NCBI GenBank assembly: GCA_963846475.1
Contig: CAWJVZ010000003.1
Location: forward strand, 310,001 to 374,000
Source of the DNA: DASWJZ01 sp963846475
GTDB lineage: Bacteria > Pseudomonadota > Alphaproteobacteria > Rhizobiales > Afifellaceae
DNA: 64,000 nt
Direction: 5' to 3'
Every line of letters begins with the position of its first letter. Positions within the stretch are counted from its first letter, which is position 1. Position numbers and translations under genes: made by a program. Below the pieces are notes generated by a model. It made no database searches, was not told the DNA's origin, and saw only the letters and a program-made list of their open reading frames with translations. Positions 18,748 through 28,457 of the stretch are shown one piece after another.

Positions 18748-20949
18748 ATGGCGAGACGAGGCAAGACCGACCGCATCGAGCCGAATTTCGGGGGCGGCGG
18801 TAAAGGCGGCCTCAGCGTCTCGCCGGGCGACAGGCCGGGGCGGCCGTCAAAGCCGCCGGGGCGGGGCCGGAAGAGCCCAGTCGAGGAGAGCGGGGCGGCT
18901 CGCCGCAAGGCGAGGCGCGGGGGAGGCGCCCGGCCGAGCCGCTCGTTGCTGGGGCGGCTGTTCCGCGGGACTTTTTATTGGGGGGCTGTGTTCGCGCTCT
19001 GGTGCGCAATCGGCGCGGCGGGCCTTGTCGCCTATTATGCCGCCGAGCTTCCTGGCGCGGAGGAATGGCGCGTCCCCGACCGGCCCCCCAATATCCAGAT
19101 CCTCGCCGTCGACGGCCGGCTGATCGGCAACCGCGGCGATACGGGCGGCGAATCGGTCCGGATCGAGCAGCTTCCCAAGCACGTGGCGAATGCCGTCATC
19201 GCCATCGAGGACCGCCGCTTCCGCTTCCATTTCGGCGTCGATCCGATCGGCCTTGTCCGCGCGGTGACCAAGAATTTCTTTGCCGGCGGCGTCGTCGAAG
19301 GCGGCTCGACGCTTACCCAGCAGCTCGCCAAGAACATGTTCCTGACGCCGGAGCGCTCGGTGAAGCGCAAGGTCCAGGAAGCCGTGCTCGCCGTCTGGCT
19401 GGAGACGAAATACTCCAAGGACGAGATTTTGGAGATGTACCTGAACCGCGTCTATTTCGGCGCGGGGGCCTATGGCATCGAGGCAGCGGCGCACCGTTAC
19501 TTCGACCGCGACGCGACCGAGCTGAGCCTCCCGCAGGCGGCGATGCTCGCCGGGCTCCTGCCGGCGCCGAGCTACTACGCCCCGAACCGCAACCCGGAGG
19601 CCGCCCGGCAGCGCGCGGCGCTGGTGCTGGCCGCCATGCGCGACCAAGGCTTCATCAGCTCCGAGGAGGAGGTCGCCGCGCGCGACCGTCCGGCCCAAGC
19701 GGCCTCGCTGGATATGAGCCGCAGCGAGAATTACGTCGCCGACTGGGTCATGGACGTGCTGCCGTTCCACCTCGGCTCGATCGAGCGCGACGTGGTGGTG
19801 GAGACGACCGTCGATGCCGCGCTGCAGGGAGTGGCGGAACAGGCGATCGCCGAGACGCTCGATCAGGAGGGGGCGAAAGTCGGAGCGAGCGAGGCAGCCC
19901 TGGTCGCGCTCGACGGCACCGGCGCGGTGCGCGCCATGGTCGGCGGGCGGAACTACGCCAAAAGCCAGTTCAACCGCGCCGTCGATGCGCGCCGGCAGCC
20001 CGGCTCGACCTTCAAGCCGTTCGTCTATCTCACGGCGCTGGAGCGTGGCCTGCGGCCCGACACCGTGCGGGTCGACCAGCCCGTGAGTTTTGGCAATTGG
20101 ACCCCCAAGAACTCGCACGACGAGTATCGCGGGCCGGTGACCTTGAAGACCGCGCTGGCGCTCTCCATCAACACCGTCGCAGCGCAGCTTGCCGCCGAGG
20201 TGGGTCCCGAAGCCGTCGTGCAGACGGCGCGGCGGATGGGCATCAATTCGGCGCTCGCACCCAATCCGTCGCTGGCGCTCGGCACGTCGGAAGTGACGCT
20301 GATGGAGCTGACCGGCGCCTACGCGCCCTTCGCCAACGGCGGCTCCGCGGTGATGCCCTACGTCATCGAGCGCATCCGCACGCCCAACGGCACCGTCCTG
20401 TTCAGCCGGACCGGTTCCGGCCTCGGCCCGGTGGCGAGCCCGGAGAGCGTCGCCATGATGAACGACATGCTGCAGGCGACGGTGGAGATGGGCACCGGGA
20501 GCAAGGCGGCGATCCCCGGCTGGCAGGTCGCCGGCAAGACCGGCACGAGCCAGGATTACCGCGACGCCTGGTTCGTCGGCTACACCGCGAATCTGACCGC
20601 CGGCGTGTGGATCGGCAACGACGACAATGCGCCGATGAAGCGGGTTTTCGGCGGCACGCTGCCGGCGACGCTCTGGTCGAAATTCATGGTCAGGGCCCAC
20701 GAGGGCGTGGCGCCTAAGCCGCTCCCCGGCGGCGATCTCCTGCCCATGCTGATGGCGGAGCCGGCGCCCGAAGCGGCGACCGGCGGCTGGGGTTTTGCTG
20801 CGGCGAGCCCGGCGGAGCAGGCGCAGAACGAGGCGCGCATGCGGGAGATCATCCTCAGCCGCGGCTACGATTCCATTCAGCAGCCGGCGCCGCAGGCGCG
20901 GCCGGCGGCGGAGCGGCGCGGATTCTTCCGCCGGCTGTTCGGAGGGTAG
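18748..20949 (+). CDS. mrcA: Penicillin-binding protein 1A (bifunctional)
   Basis: A 733-residue class A PBP: basic Gly/Arg-rich cytoplasmic tail, membrane helix near residues 70-95, GT51 glycosyltransferase domain (AIEDRRFRFHFGVDP with the catalytic Glu near 153; GGSTLTQQLAKNMF), and transpeptidase domain with the active Ser in RQPGSTFKPF near 417, SIN near 472 and KTGTS near 597. It polymerises and cross-links peptidoglycan in the periplasm. Start ATG 18748 follows GAAGGA. A 162-base gap upstream must hold its promoter. Confidence 0.96.
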   Translation: MARRGKTDRIEPNFGGGGKGGLSVSPGDRPGRPSKPPGRGRKSPVEESGAARRKARRGGGARPSRSLLGRLFRGTFYWGAVFALWCAIGAAGLVAYYAAELPGAEEWRVPDRPPNIQILAVDGRLIGNRGDTGGESVRIEQLPKHVANAVIAIEDRRFRFHFGVDPIGLVRAVTKNFFAGGVVEGGSTLTQQLAKNMFLTPERSVKRKVQEAVLAVWLETKYSKDEILEMYLNRVYFGAGAYGIEAAAHRYFDRDATELSLPQAAMLAGLLPAPSYYAPNRNPEAARQRAALVLAAMRDQGFISSEEEVAARDRPAQAASLDMSRSENYVADWVMDVLPFHLGSIERDVVVETTVDAALQGVAEQAIAETLDQEGAKVGASEAALVALDGTGAVRAMVGGRNYAKSQFNRAVDARRQPGSTFKPFVYLTALERGLRPDTVRVDQPVSFGNWTPKNSHDEYRGPVTLKTALALSINTVAAQLAAEVGPEAVVQTARRMGINSALAPNPSLALGTSEVTLMELTGAYAPFANGGSAVMPYVIERIRTPNGTVLFSRTGSGLGPVASPESVAMMNDMLQATVEMGTGSKAAIPGWQVAGKTGTSQDYRDAWFVGYTANLTAGVWIGNDDNAPMKRVFGGTLPATLWSKFMVRAHEGVAPKPLPGGDLLPMLMAEPAPEAATGGWGFAAASPAEQAQNEARMREIILSRGYDSIQQPAPQARPAAERRGFFRRLFGG

Positions 20950-20955
20950 GCCCTC

Positions 20956-21687
20956 TCAGGTTCCGCGGCCGATGGCGTGCAGCCCCGGCCCGTGCCGCTT
21001 CAGCCAGGCGCGCGCCGTTTCGTGCCGGGGGTCGAGGCGGCGCACCAATGCCCAGAATTTCGGGCCATGGTTCATCTCGGCAAGATGCGCCACCTCGTGC
21101 GCGGCGAGGTAGTCCAGGACGTGCGGCGGCGCGAGCACCAGCCGCCAGGAGAAGGTGAGGGCGCCCTTGGCCGTGCAGGAGCCCCAGCGGCTGCGCGCGT
21201 CGCCGATGCGGAGGCGTGCCGGCCGCTTGCCGAGAGCCTCCGCGTAGCGGGCGACGGAATGCTGGAGATCGCGGCGAGCCTCGCCCTTCAGCCAGTCGGC
21301 GACGCGCCTGGAAAGGTGCTCCGCCGCGCCGGGGACCGACAGGAGCGGCTCCTCGCCGGTTTCCAGCCCGACCAGGCCGCGTCCGCCGCGATGGACGATC
21401 CGGCAAGGAGTGCCGCGGAGCGGGAAGACGCTGCCGTCGGCAAAGGGCACTTCGCCGGGCACGCGGCCGAGGCGGCGCTGTAGCCAGCCGACGTGCTTGC
21501 GCAAAAAGCTCTCCGCCTGGGCGAGGGAGGCGCGGGCGGGCAGCGTGACAACCGGCAGGCCGGACGCGGCGTCGACGCGGAGTATGAGACGGCGGGCGCG
21601 CGGATTTCGCTTGACGGGAACGAGGATGTCCCGGCCGGCGACCTCGACGAGGACGCTTTCGGGGCCGCGCTTGAAGGCGAATCGCAT
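20956..21687 (-). CDS. YgjP-like (DUF45/M48-type) metallopeptidase family protein
   Basis: A 243-residue protein with the zinc motif AAHEVAHLAEMNHGPKFW (HExxH plus a downstream His) and the family segment RIGDARSRWGSCTAKGALTFSWRL. The N-terminal VPVKRNPRARRLILRVD is also typical. The family is often annotated as SprT/YgjP-like hydrolase; its substrate is not established. It is convergent with the PBP1A gene, six bases apart. Confidence 0.88.
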   Translation of the reverse strand: MRFAFKRGPESVLVEVAGRDILVPVKRNPRARRLILRVDAASGLPVVTLPARASLAQAESFLRKHVGWLQRRLGRVPGEVPFADGSVFPLRGTPCRIVHRGGRGLVGLETGEEPLLSVPGAAEHLSRRVADWLKGEARRDLQHSVARYAEALGKRPARLRIGDARSRWGSCTAKGALTFSWRLVLAPPHVLDYLAAHEVAHLAEMNHGPKFWALVRRLDPRHETARAWLKRHGPGLHAIGRGT

Positions 21688-21920
21688 GCGGCGATTATCG
21701 CGGTTGCAGCGTTTTCAGGAAGCCGGATGCGCCGCGATGTTCAGGATGAAGCAATTCCGGCAGCGTCCGGTCGCCGTTCAGTTTTCCGGAAAAATCCTCG
21801 ATGCCGAACACAGCCCGAACATGCGATGCTCTAGGACGAGGAAGCTCCGAACCGATCAAGAGCAGCGATCCTCGCGCGGTTTGCTCGGTCCGGTTCGGCG
21901 AGGACGCGAAAGGCTCCGGA

Positions 21921-21950
21921 CAAAGAAAAAGCGGGGCACAAGGCCCCGCT
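21921..21950 (-). terminator. Rho-independent terminator after the DUF2852 gene
   Basis: Read on the minus strand: GCGGGGC, loop CTTGT, GCCCCGC, then TTTTTCTTTG. A perfect 7-bp GC stem with a T-tract 24 bases after the stop at 21974. The remaining 21688-21920 stretch between the two minus-strand genes shows no supported gene. Confidence 0.85.
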
Positions 21951-21973
21951 CGGGAAGTCGGTTTGCGCTGGCT

Positions 21974-22429
21974 TCAGGCGGCCGCCTCGCCGGCGCTGGC
22001 GCCTGCCGCGGGCCGGTTGCCATAGTTCTGCATGAAGCGGTCGAACTCCTCCTGGTCCTTGGCGCGGCGCACCTCGCGGACAAAAGTCTCGAACTCCTCG
22101 CGCATGGCATCGAGCTTGCGCCGCTCCTCCTCGATCCGCTTCAGCTCGCGCTGGCGGTATTCCTCGAAGGCGACGTTGCCGCTGTCGCTTCTCCACGCCC
22201 GGGCCGCTTCGCCGGGACGGAAGGACGAGGCCCGTTCGGAGAAGGATCTTACCTGATCCTTCAGCTCGCCGGTGCGACGGCCGATCTCGTCACCCCAGAT
22301 GATCCAGGCGAGCATCGCCAGGCCGAGCGGCCAGAACACGGCGAAGCCGATGATCATCAACACGATGTTCAAGGCGGACCAACGGCCGCGGGTCGAGCAG
22401 AACCGGCTCGCGGTAGCAGTGTGGTTCAT
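21974..22429 (-). CDS. DUF2852 membrane protein
   Basis: A 151-residue protein with one or two hydrophobic segments (ALNIVLMIIGFAVFWPLGLAMLAWIIWG) followed by a Glu/Arg-rich coiled-coil-like region (EEYRQRELKRIEEERRKLDAMREEFETF), the DUF2852 pattern common in Hyphomicrobiales. Function is unknown. ATG 22429 follows AGGGGAG at a good distance. It lies downstream of phaZ in the same orientation and has its own terminator. Confidence 0.85.
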   Translation of the reverse strand: MNHTATASRFCSTRGRWSALNIVLMIIGFAVFWPLGLAMLAWIIWGDEIGRRTGELKDQVRSFSERASSFRPGEAARAWRSDSGNVAFEEYRQRELKRIEEERRKLDAMREEFETFVREVRRAKDQEEFDRFMQNYGNRPAAGASAGEAAA

Positions 22430-22547
22430 GGGACTCCCCTGTTTCCAACGGAAAGTACATGGGGGGTGCCAGGGGCGATTCAAGAAAAATGCGACAGGGG
22501 CTTTGGTGGTCGATTCCGGCGCCGCCGCGCGGCTCCGAGGGCGACCT

Positions 22548-23804
22548 TCAGGCGGCGGCCCGCTCCGCCGACGCGCTGCCGTGCTTGCGAATGAAATCGG
22601 CAATGCGCGGCACGATCTCGTTGCGGAAGCGCGAGCCGTTGAAGACGCCGTAATGGCCGACGGTCGGCTGCAGGTAATGCTCTTTCTTGTCGTAGGAGAG
22701 GTTGGTGCAGAGCGCGTGCGCCGCCTTGGTCTGGCCGACGCCGGATATGTCGTCGCGCTCGCCTTCGACGGTCAGCAGCGCCGTGCGCCGGATCGCCTCC
22801 GTCCGGACCAGCCGGCCGCGATGCGTCATCTGGCCGTTCGGCAGAGCGTGGCGCACGAACACCGTGTCCACCGTCTGCAGATAGAACTCCGCCGTCAGGT
22901 CCATGACGGCGAGGTATTCGTCGTAAAATTCCCGATGCTTTTCGGCGGAATCGCCGTCGCCTGCGACGAGGTGGCGGAAGAGGTCGGTGTGCGCCGTCAT
23001 GTGGCGCTCCAGGTTCATCTGCATGAAGCCGGTGAGCTGCAGGAACCCGGGATAGACCTGGCGCATGAAGCCCGCATGCGGGAAGGGCACGGTCATGATT
23101 GCGTTCTGGCGGAACCAGTCGGTGCCCTTGGCCTTGGCGAGATTGTTGACGGCGGTCGGGGCGAGCCGCGTGTCGATCGGCCCGCCCATCAGCGTCATGG
23201 TGGGCGGTAGGGCCGGGTCGCGGTCTTCCGACATCAGGGCCACGGCGGCGAGAACCGGCACCGACGGCTGGCACACCGCCATCACATGCGTGCCCGGGCC
23301 GAGATGGTGGAGCATCTCGATGACGTAGTCGATGTAGTCGTCGAGGTCGAAGCGCCCGGCCGCGAGCGGCACCATGCGCGCGTCCGCCCAATCCGTGATG
23401 TAGACCTCGTGCGCCGGCAGCATGGCCTCCACCGTGCCGCGAAGGAGCGTCGCGTAATGCCCGGACAGCGGCGCGACGATAAGGAGCTTTGGATCCGCCG
23501 GTCGGTTTTCGGGGATGTCGCGCTTGAAGTGGAGAAGCGAGCAGAAGGGTTTTCGCCAGACAATCTCTTCCTTAACTGGCGTCCGGCGTCCGCTCACCTC
23601 GGTTTCGGCCAGCCCGAATTCAGGCTTGCCGTAGCGGCGGGTGGAGCGCTCGAAAAGCTCGGCCGCGGCCGCAACGGAGCGGCCGAACGTGGTCTCGGCG
23701 AGCGGGTTGAAGGGATTTTGGAAGGCGAGCCGGGTGGCATCGGCGAAAACGCGCCAGGGGGCGACGGCGGCGTGGTTCAACTCAAACAGCTGATAGAACG
23801 TCAA
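22548..23804 (-). CDS. phaZ: Intracellular polyhydroxyalkanoate depolymerase
   Basis: A 418-residue intracellular PHB depolymerase: MTFYQLFELNHAAVAPWRVFA, PKLLIVAPLSGHYATLLRGT, and VMAVCQPSVPVLAAVA with the catalytic Cys near residue 178 in place of a lipase-box Ser, as in this family. It mobilises carbon stored in PHB granules to 3-hydroxybutyrate. The 143 bases upstream to the next gene contain its promoter. No pha synthesis genes are nearby. Confidence 0.92.
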   Translation of the reverse strand: MTFYQLFELNHAAVAPWRVFADATRLAFQNPFNPLAETTFGRSVAAAAELFERSTRRYGKPEFGLAETEVSGRRTPVKEEIVWRKPFCSLLHFKRDIPENRPADPKLLIVAPLSGHYATLLRGTVEAMLPAHEVYITDWADARMVPLAAGRFDLDDYIDYVIEMLHHLGPGTHVMAVCQPSVPVLAAVALMSEDRDPALPPTMTLMGGPIDTRLAPTAVNNLAKAKGTDWFRQNAIMTVPFPHAGFMRQVYPGFLQLTGFMQMNLERHMTAHTDLFRHLVAGDGDSAEKHREFYDEYLAVMDLTAEFYLQTVDTVFVRHALPNGQMTHRGRLVRTEAIRRTALLTVEGERDDISGVGQTKAAHALCTNLSYDKKEHYLQPTVGHYGVFNGSRFRNEIVPRIADFIRKHGSASAERAAA

Positions 23805-23947
23805 GACGCTACCTCTCAGCTCGCATCACAGCAGGTCCGTGATGCAGTGCACGCAAGATTCTTTCGCAGCGCGAAACTAGCGCGAAAAAATCATATGACA
23901 ACAGGATGGCAGCTTTTCTCAACGAAATCGTTAAGGTTGACGCGACG

Positions 23948-24766
23948 TTACTCGCCCATCTGCATCAGCGAGCCGTTCCAGCGGGCCGAGCGAAGCAGCA
24001 GGCCGAAGGTTGCGCCCGCAGCCGTGATATAGACGAGGTTGAGCGCCAAGGCGGTCAGCATCGCCTGGCCGTCGAAGACGCCTTGCAGGATCAAGGCTCG
24101 GAGCCCCTCGAAGACATGCGTCGGCGGCAGCGCCAGCGCGATCCACTGCAGCCATTCCGGCAGCGTGGAAACGGGATAATAGACGCAGCAGAGCGGCAGG
24201 AGGAGGAAGGTGAGGCTCCACGCCAGCCCTTCGGCGCCCATGCCCTTTCTCAAAACCATGCCGGAAGCGATCAGGCCGATCGACCAGCTCGTCAGGATCA
24301 GATTGAAGAAGAAGGCCGGGACGGCGAGGCCGAGCTTCCAGAAATTGAAGCCGAAGAAAGCGATCGCCATCAGCGTCACCGGCACCATGCCGATGAGCAC
24401 GCGGATGATGCTCATGACCATCAGCGAGGCGACGAGCTCGGCCGGCCGGAGCGGCGTCATCATCAGGTTGCCGAGGTTCCGCGACCACATCTCTTCCAGG
24501 AACGACATGGAGAAGCCGATCTGGCCGCGGAACAGGATGTCCCAGAGGAGGACCGCGCCGATGAAGGCGCCGCCCGCCTGATAGAGAGCGCCGCCCTGGC
24601 TGGCGAGATAGGTCTGCAGAAAGCCCCACATGAGCATCTGCACGGCCGGCCAGTAGATGAGGTCGAGGATGCGCGGCCAGGAATAGCGCAGGAGATACCA
24701 GTAGCGGAGCACCATCGCTCCGACGCGGCGCAGCGAGACGCCCCGGTAGGCGCCGGCCGCGCTCAT
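23948..24766 (-). CDS. ABC-2 type transporter permease
   Basis: A 272-residue membrane protein with about six hydrophobic helices (for example AELVASLMVMSIIRVLIGMV and WSLTFLLLPLCCVYYPVSTL), typical of ABC-2 export permeases. The ATG overlaps the stop of the ATP-binding gene by four bases, so the two form one exporter operon. Substrate is unknown; related pairs export lipids, polysaccharides or drugs. Confidence 0.88.
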   Translation of the reverse strand: MSAAGAYRGVSLRRVGAMVLRYWYLLRYSWPRILDLIYWPAVQMLMWGFLQTYLASQGGALYQAGGAFIGAVLLWDILFRGQIGFSMSFLEEMWSRNLGNLMMTPLRPAELVASLMVMSIIRVLIGMVPVTLMAIAFFGFNFWKLGLAVPAFFFNLILTSWSIGLIASGMVLRKGMGAEGLAWSLTFLLLPLCCVYYPVSTLPEWLQWIALALPPTHVFEGLRALILQGVFDGQAMLTALALNLVYITAAGATFGLLLRSARWNGSLMQMGE

Positions 24767-25515
24767 TCGGCGGCCTGGCGCTTGCGGTCGCGCGCCACGT
24801 CGAGGAAGACTTCTTCCATGTTCTGCCTGCCGTAGCGGGCGATCAGCTCCGCCGGGGCACCGCGGTCGACGATCTTGCCTTCCTTCATCATGAGGACGTC
24901 GTCGCACAGTCGCTCGACCTCGGGCATGTTGTGCGAGGCGAGGAGGACGGCCGCGTGGCGCTCCCTCCGGTAACGCTCCAGGTGCGAGCGCACCCAGTCC
25001 GCGGTGTCCGGATCGAGCGAAGCGGTCGGCTCGTCGAGGAGGAGCACGTCGGGATTGTTGACCAAGGCCTTGGCGAGCGCCACCCGCGTCTTCTGGCCGG
25101 CCGACAGCTGGCCCGACGGACGATCGAGAAATTCCTTGAGATCGAGCGCGGCGGCGAGCTCGTCGATCCGCTGAGAAATGTTTTCGACGTTATAGAGCGC
25201 GCCGAACACCTTTAGGTTCTGCCGCACCGTCAGCCGCTTCGGCATCTCCACATAGGGGCTCTCGAAGTTGATGCGATGCAGGATCCGGTGGCGGTCGCGG
25301 GACATGTCGATGCCGAGCACCTTTGCCGTGCCGCGCGTCGGCAAAACGAGGCCCATGATGATGGCGATGGTGGTCGTCTTGCCGGCGCCGTTGCCGCCGA
25401 GCAGGCCGACGATAGCGCCGCGCGCGACTGAAAAGCTGATGCCGTCGACCGCCGTGATGCGGCGGTAGGTTTTGGCAAGGTCCTGGACGGCAATGGCGGG
25501 GACTTCGGCACGCAT
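24763..25515 (-). CDS. ABC transporter ATP-binding protein (ABC-2 exporter)
   Basis: A 250-residue ATPase with Walker A GGNGAGKTTTIA, signature LSAGQKTRVALAKALV, Walker B VLLLDEPTASLD and H-loop LASHNMPEVERL. It drives the permease at 23948-24766 with which it overlaps. The 148 bases upstream carry the probable promoter, shared back to back with the small plus-strand gene at 25664. Confidence 0.92.
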   Translation of the reverse strand: MRAEVPAIAVQDLAKTYRRITAVDGISFSVARGAIVGLLGGNGAGKTTTIAIIMGLVLPTRGTAKVLGIDMSRDRHRILHRINFESPYVEMPKRLTVRQNLKVFGALYNVENISQRIDELAAALDLKEFLDRPSGQLSAGQKTRVALAKALVNNPDVLLLDEPTASLDPDTADWVRSHLERYRRERHAAVLLASHNMPEVERLCDDVLMMKEGKIVDRGAPAELIARYGRQNMEEVFLDVARDRKRQAAE

Positions 25516-25663
25516 CCGCCCTCAATATAGCGTCGGCCCGGCGGCGGCCAGCCGGCTCGCGTGGGGAGGGGCTCAGTTTGCCCTGCCACAATTTGGCGGC
25601 AAACCCGCCGAGCTTAACGCAGCTGTCGCGCCCCGGCTCCGCCTCTATATATTTGGCGGCCAC

Positions 25664-25933
25664 ATGACGGACAGAGCAATGAGTTTCAGGCTTTTCTTGA
25701 CCTATTTCGATGGCAAGGACACCGTGCCGCTTCGTCGGATGTCGCAGCACGTGGATATGGACAGTGCTCAGCTGCATGGCCGGCGGACCTATCGTCAGGT
25801 TAGGGCAGGGTGGTATCCTGACCGGCCCTTCGGCGTCTGCGTGCTTGATGCTGAGGGCTCTAACCTGTGGGAGTGTCGTCCCGATGCTGACTATCTCGGG
25901 CTAAAGGGGTCATGCGCGCCCCCTGGGCCCTGA
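25664..25933 (+). CDS. Small hypothetical protein
   Basis: An 89-residue frame (MTDRAMSFRLFLTYFDGKD...) with a charged, aromatic-rich composition and no known domain or signal peptide. Candidate starts are ATG 25664 and the internal ATG of MSFRL. The 195 bases after it, before the next gene, show nothing recognisable. Reality moderate. Confidence 0.4.
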   Translation: MTDRAMSFRLFLTYFDGKDTVPLRRMSQHVDMDSAQLHGRRTYRQVRAGWYPDRPFGVCVLDAEGSNLWECRPDADYLGLKGSCAPPGP

Positions 25934-26128
25934 GCCGAATCCGTCGCGGTCGGAGGCAGCCATCAGGAATGCACCGGACTGGAAGTTACGGAGGTCGGGG
26001 CGGGCTCCCACGCAGGAGCCGAACTTACGGCCACCGACCGCTGCGCTGCACGCTTCTTGTAAGAACTGCGCTCTGCCGGTTTTGTTATGCTAGTGTCGCT
26101 TACCTCATGGCAGATTTCGGCCGCTCCG

Positions 26129-27193
26129 TCATTTGCCCTTTGCAGGCAGTCGAGCCGCAAGCCGTCCCCTTAACGCGTTCTCGCAATATCCTCTAAGGAA
26201 TGCGCGAGCAATGTGGTCGGCCAAGCAAATGTCCCCAACATTAGGACCTTTTCGAAGCCACCGATCAAAATCGTCTCTTTTCGATCTACCGGGATGGCTC
26301 AGACTGCTCGAACGAAATCGGTACAATTCCTTCGCCCTTTGGGCGTCTTCGTCGGGTAATTGCAGCATAGATGCTACTTCCGCGATGGAGGGTATCGCAT
26401 TCAAAAGTGATATCTCTCTTAGTCTAATCGAGGCCTTTCTAATCGCATCCGGCTTATCGGCGCGCCTGGGCAATTCCTCGGCGAATTCGCTTGCAAACTG
26501 CCGCTCATCTGCTCTGATCCTATCGGACAAGTTTGTTCGGATTTTGCCCATCGTGCCATTTACTACTGCCTCCATGCACAGAACGTAGTGTTGAAGAACC
26601 GACCGCTCTAAAGGCTTGGATCCTGATGTGCTTTGAAGTTGCCAAGCCGACAGGAGATGGACATAAGCATTTTCCGCAATTGCATCGCGCTCAAAAGCAT
26701 CGAACAGTGCTAGAGTACGCGTTATTTCTGTCTCCTCAATGTTTTCTGGCTCGATCAGCGGAGCGATGACCACACGTTCTGAGTAGCCGGTGAATTCCTG
26801 CTCTGCGCCTGTCCGACGAAGCTTTCGAAGTTCTGCATGATATCGTCCGCCAGGAATAATTAAAGTCAGGCTGGTTAGCAACCGATCAGCTATTCGCTGG
26901 GCGATTTCACAAGCCTCATCAGCGTCACGTCCTTCAACATCAATCTGCAATCTGTAGCGACTTTGAATCTCATCTCTGGGCGGGTAGTGAACGACAGAAG
27001 AGTCCGTGGATGCAGAGAGAGACAGGACCGGCGCCCTAAATGTTTTCATCTGGGCGAAGTCTTCCTGGCTAAGAGGAGCCAGCACAATGTTTCTGTTCAG
27101 TCGAATCTCTGATCGAGGCAATTTGGGGCCGACGACAGACCACCACGTCTGCCAAAATTGTTCAGCTTCTCGCCCAGGTTTCGTTCGTGCCAT
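26129..27193 (-). CDS. Hypothetical protein with a C-terminal HEPN-like motif, low GC
   Basis: A 354-residue protein with much lower GC than its neighbours and different codon use, a sign of transfer. No known N-terminal domain was recognised. Near the C-terminus ELYRFRSSSLSHPGRSKRD has the R-x-S-x3-H layout of HEPN/ApeA-like RNase domains, preceded by helical segments (LQHYVLCMEAVVNG; AEVASMLQLPDEDAQRAKELYRF). HEPN proteins often cut RNA in antiphage or toxin systems. This assignment is inference from one motif. It stands alone, between an orphan small gene and hisC. Confidence 0.6.
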   Translation of the reverse strand: MARTKPGREAEQFWQTWWSVVGPKLPRSEIRLNRNIVLAPLSQEDFAQMKTFRAPVLSLSASTDSSVVHYPPRDEIQSRYRLQIDVEGRDADEACEIAQRIADRLLTSLTLIIPGGRYHAELRKLRRTGAEQEFTGYSERVVIAPLIEPENIEETEITRTLALFDAFERDAIAENAYVHLLSAWQLQSTSGSKPLERSVLQHYVLCMEAVVNGTMGKIRTNLSDRIRADERQFASEFAEELPRRADKPDAIRKASIRLREISLLNAIPSIAEVASMLQLPDEDAQRAKELYRFRSSSLSHPGRSKRDDFDRWLRKGPNVGDICLADHIARAFLRGYCENALRGRLAARLPAKGK

Positions 27194-27317
27194 CGGTGAT
27201 GACTCTTAAGCCATTCCTGTGGTCTGCCTCCAGCGAGGCTGACGGCGAGCCGCTAACCATCTCCAACGCCTGGCGCATCGCGACAGCGCTAATGCGGCGA
27301 GGGCGGCGGGGAGGGGA

Positions 27318-28370
27318 TCACATCAAACTCCTCGCCACAGCCATCAAGCGGCTGCATTGATCCTCCGTTCCGACCGTAATGCGCAGATAATCTTCGATTC
27401 GAGGTTTGTGGAAATGCCGGACCAGAACGCCGCGCTCCCGCAGCTGGGCAGCCAGATGTGGGCCGCTGCGGCTCTCATGGCGGGCGAATACGAAGTTCGC
27501 GAGGGACGGAAGAACCTCGAAGCCCAGCTCAGAGAGGCCGTGGACCAGCGATTCGCGGTTCGCGATGATGCGTTGGCGCGTCTCCTGAAACCATGCATCG
27601 TCGTTCATGGCCGCGACCGCACCAGCGATGGCGAGGCAATCGAGGGGGTAGGAGTTGAAGCTGTCCTTCACCCGTTCCAGGGCCTCGATCAAAGGTCGCT
27701 GGCCGATGGCAAAGCCAACTCTCAGTCCGGCCAGGGCGCGCGACTTGGAGAGGGTCTGGACGATCAGCAGATTGTCGTGGCGCGCGACGAGCGATACGGC
27801 GCTCTCGGCGCCGAAGTCGACGTAGGCCTCGTCGATGACCACCAGCTGGTCGGGATGGTCGGCGAGCAGCGCCTCGATGGCTGCGCGCGGCAGCCCAATG
27901 CCGGTGGGGGCGTTCGGATTGGGCAGGATGATGGCGCTGCATGGCCGCCGGAAGCCGGCGATCTGTACCCTCATCGCCGCATCGAGCGGCACCTCCTCGT
28001 AGCGGATTCCATACAAGCGGCAGTAGACCGGGTAAAAGCTGTAGGTGATGTCGGGGAACAGCAGCGGCGCATCATGCTTCAGAAGCGCCTGGAAGATATG
28101 GGCCAGAACCTCATCCGAGCCGTTCCCGACGAACACCTCCTCAGGCGCAACATCGTAGCGGGCCGCGATAGCCTCGCACAGGCAGGACGCGCGCGGATCG
28201 GGGTAGAGGCGCAGACGATCCGTCGCGGCGGCGATGGCCGCCAGGACGCGGGGCGAAGGTCCGTAGGGATTCTCGTTGGTGTTAAGCTTGAGGATGCCAT
28301 CCAGCTTCGGCTGCTCACCGGGCACGTACGGCGTCAGGCTGTGGACGACCGGACTCCAGAAGCGGCTCAT
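27318..28370 (-). CDS. hisC: Histidinol-phosphate aminotransferase
   Basis: A 350-residue fold-type I PLP enzyme: LKLNTNENPYGPSP near the N-terminus, GNGSDEVL, IDEAYVDF, and the PLP-lysine segment TLSKSRALAGLRVGFAIG. It transaminates imidazole-acetol phosphate in histidine biosynthesis; some members also act on aromatic amino acids. Not in a his operon here. Complete. Confidence 0.93.
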   Translation of the reverse strand: MSRFWSPVVHSLTPYVPGEQPKLDGILKLNTNENPYGPSPRVLAAIAAATDRLRLYPDPRASCLCEAIAARYDVAPEEVFVGNGSDEVLAHIFQALLKHDAPLLFPDITYSFYPVYCRLYGIRYEEVPLDAAMRVQIAGFRRPCSAIILPNPNAPTGIGLPRAAIEALLADHPDQLVVIDEAYVDFGAESAVSLVARHDNLLIVQTLSKSRALAGLRVGFAIGQRPLIEALERVKDSFNSYPLDCLAIAGAVAAMNDDAWFQETRQRIIANRESLVHGLSELGFEVLPSLANFVFARHESRSGPHLAAQLRERGVLVRHFHKPRIEDYLRITVGTEDQCSRLMAVARSLM

Positions 28371-28457
28371 GATTGGTGACTCAAACGGCGGATCCAGTCA
28401 CAGCAGGATATGCCAAGCCTTCGACCAAAATCCGCTCGCGCACCTCGCGGTGGCCGT

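Noticed and set aside
27199..27360. 53-codon plus-strand frame (MTLKPFLWSAS...)
   Set aside because: Overlaps the end of hisC on the other strand, has no ribosome site and no similarity I can recognise.
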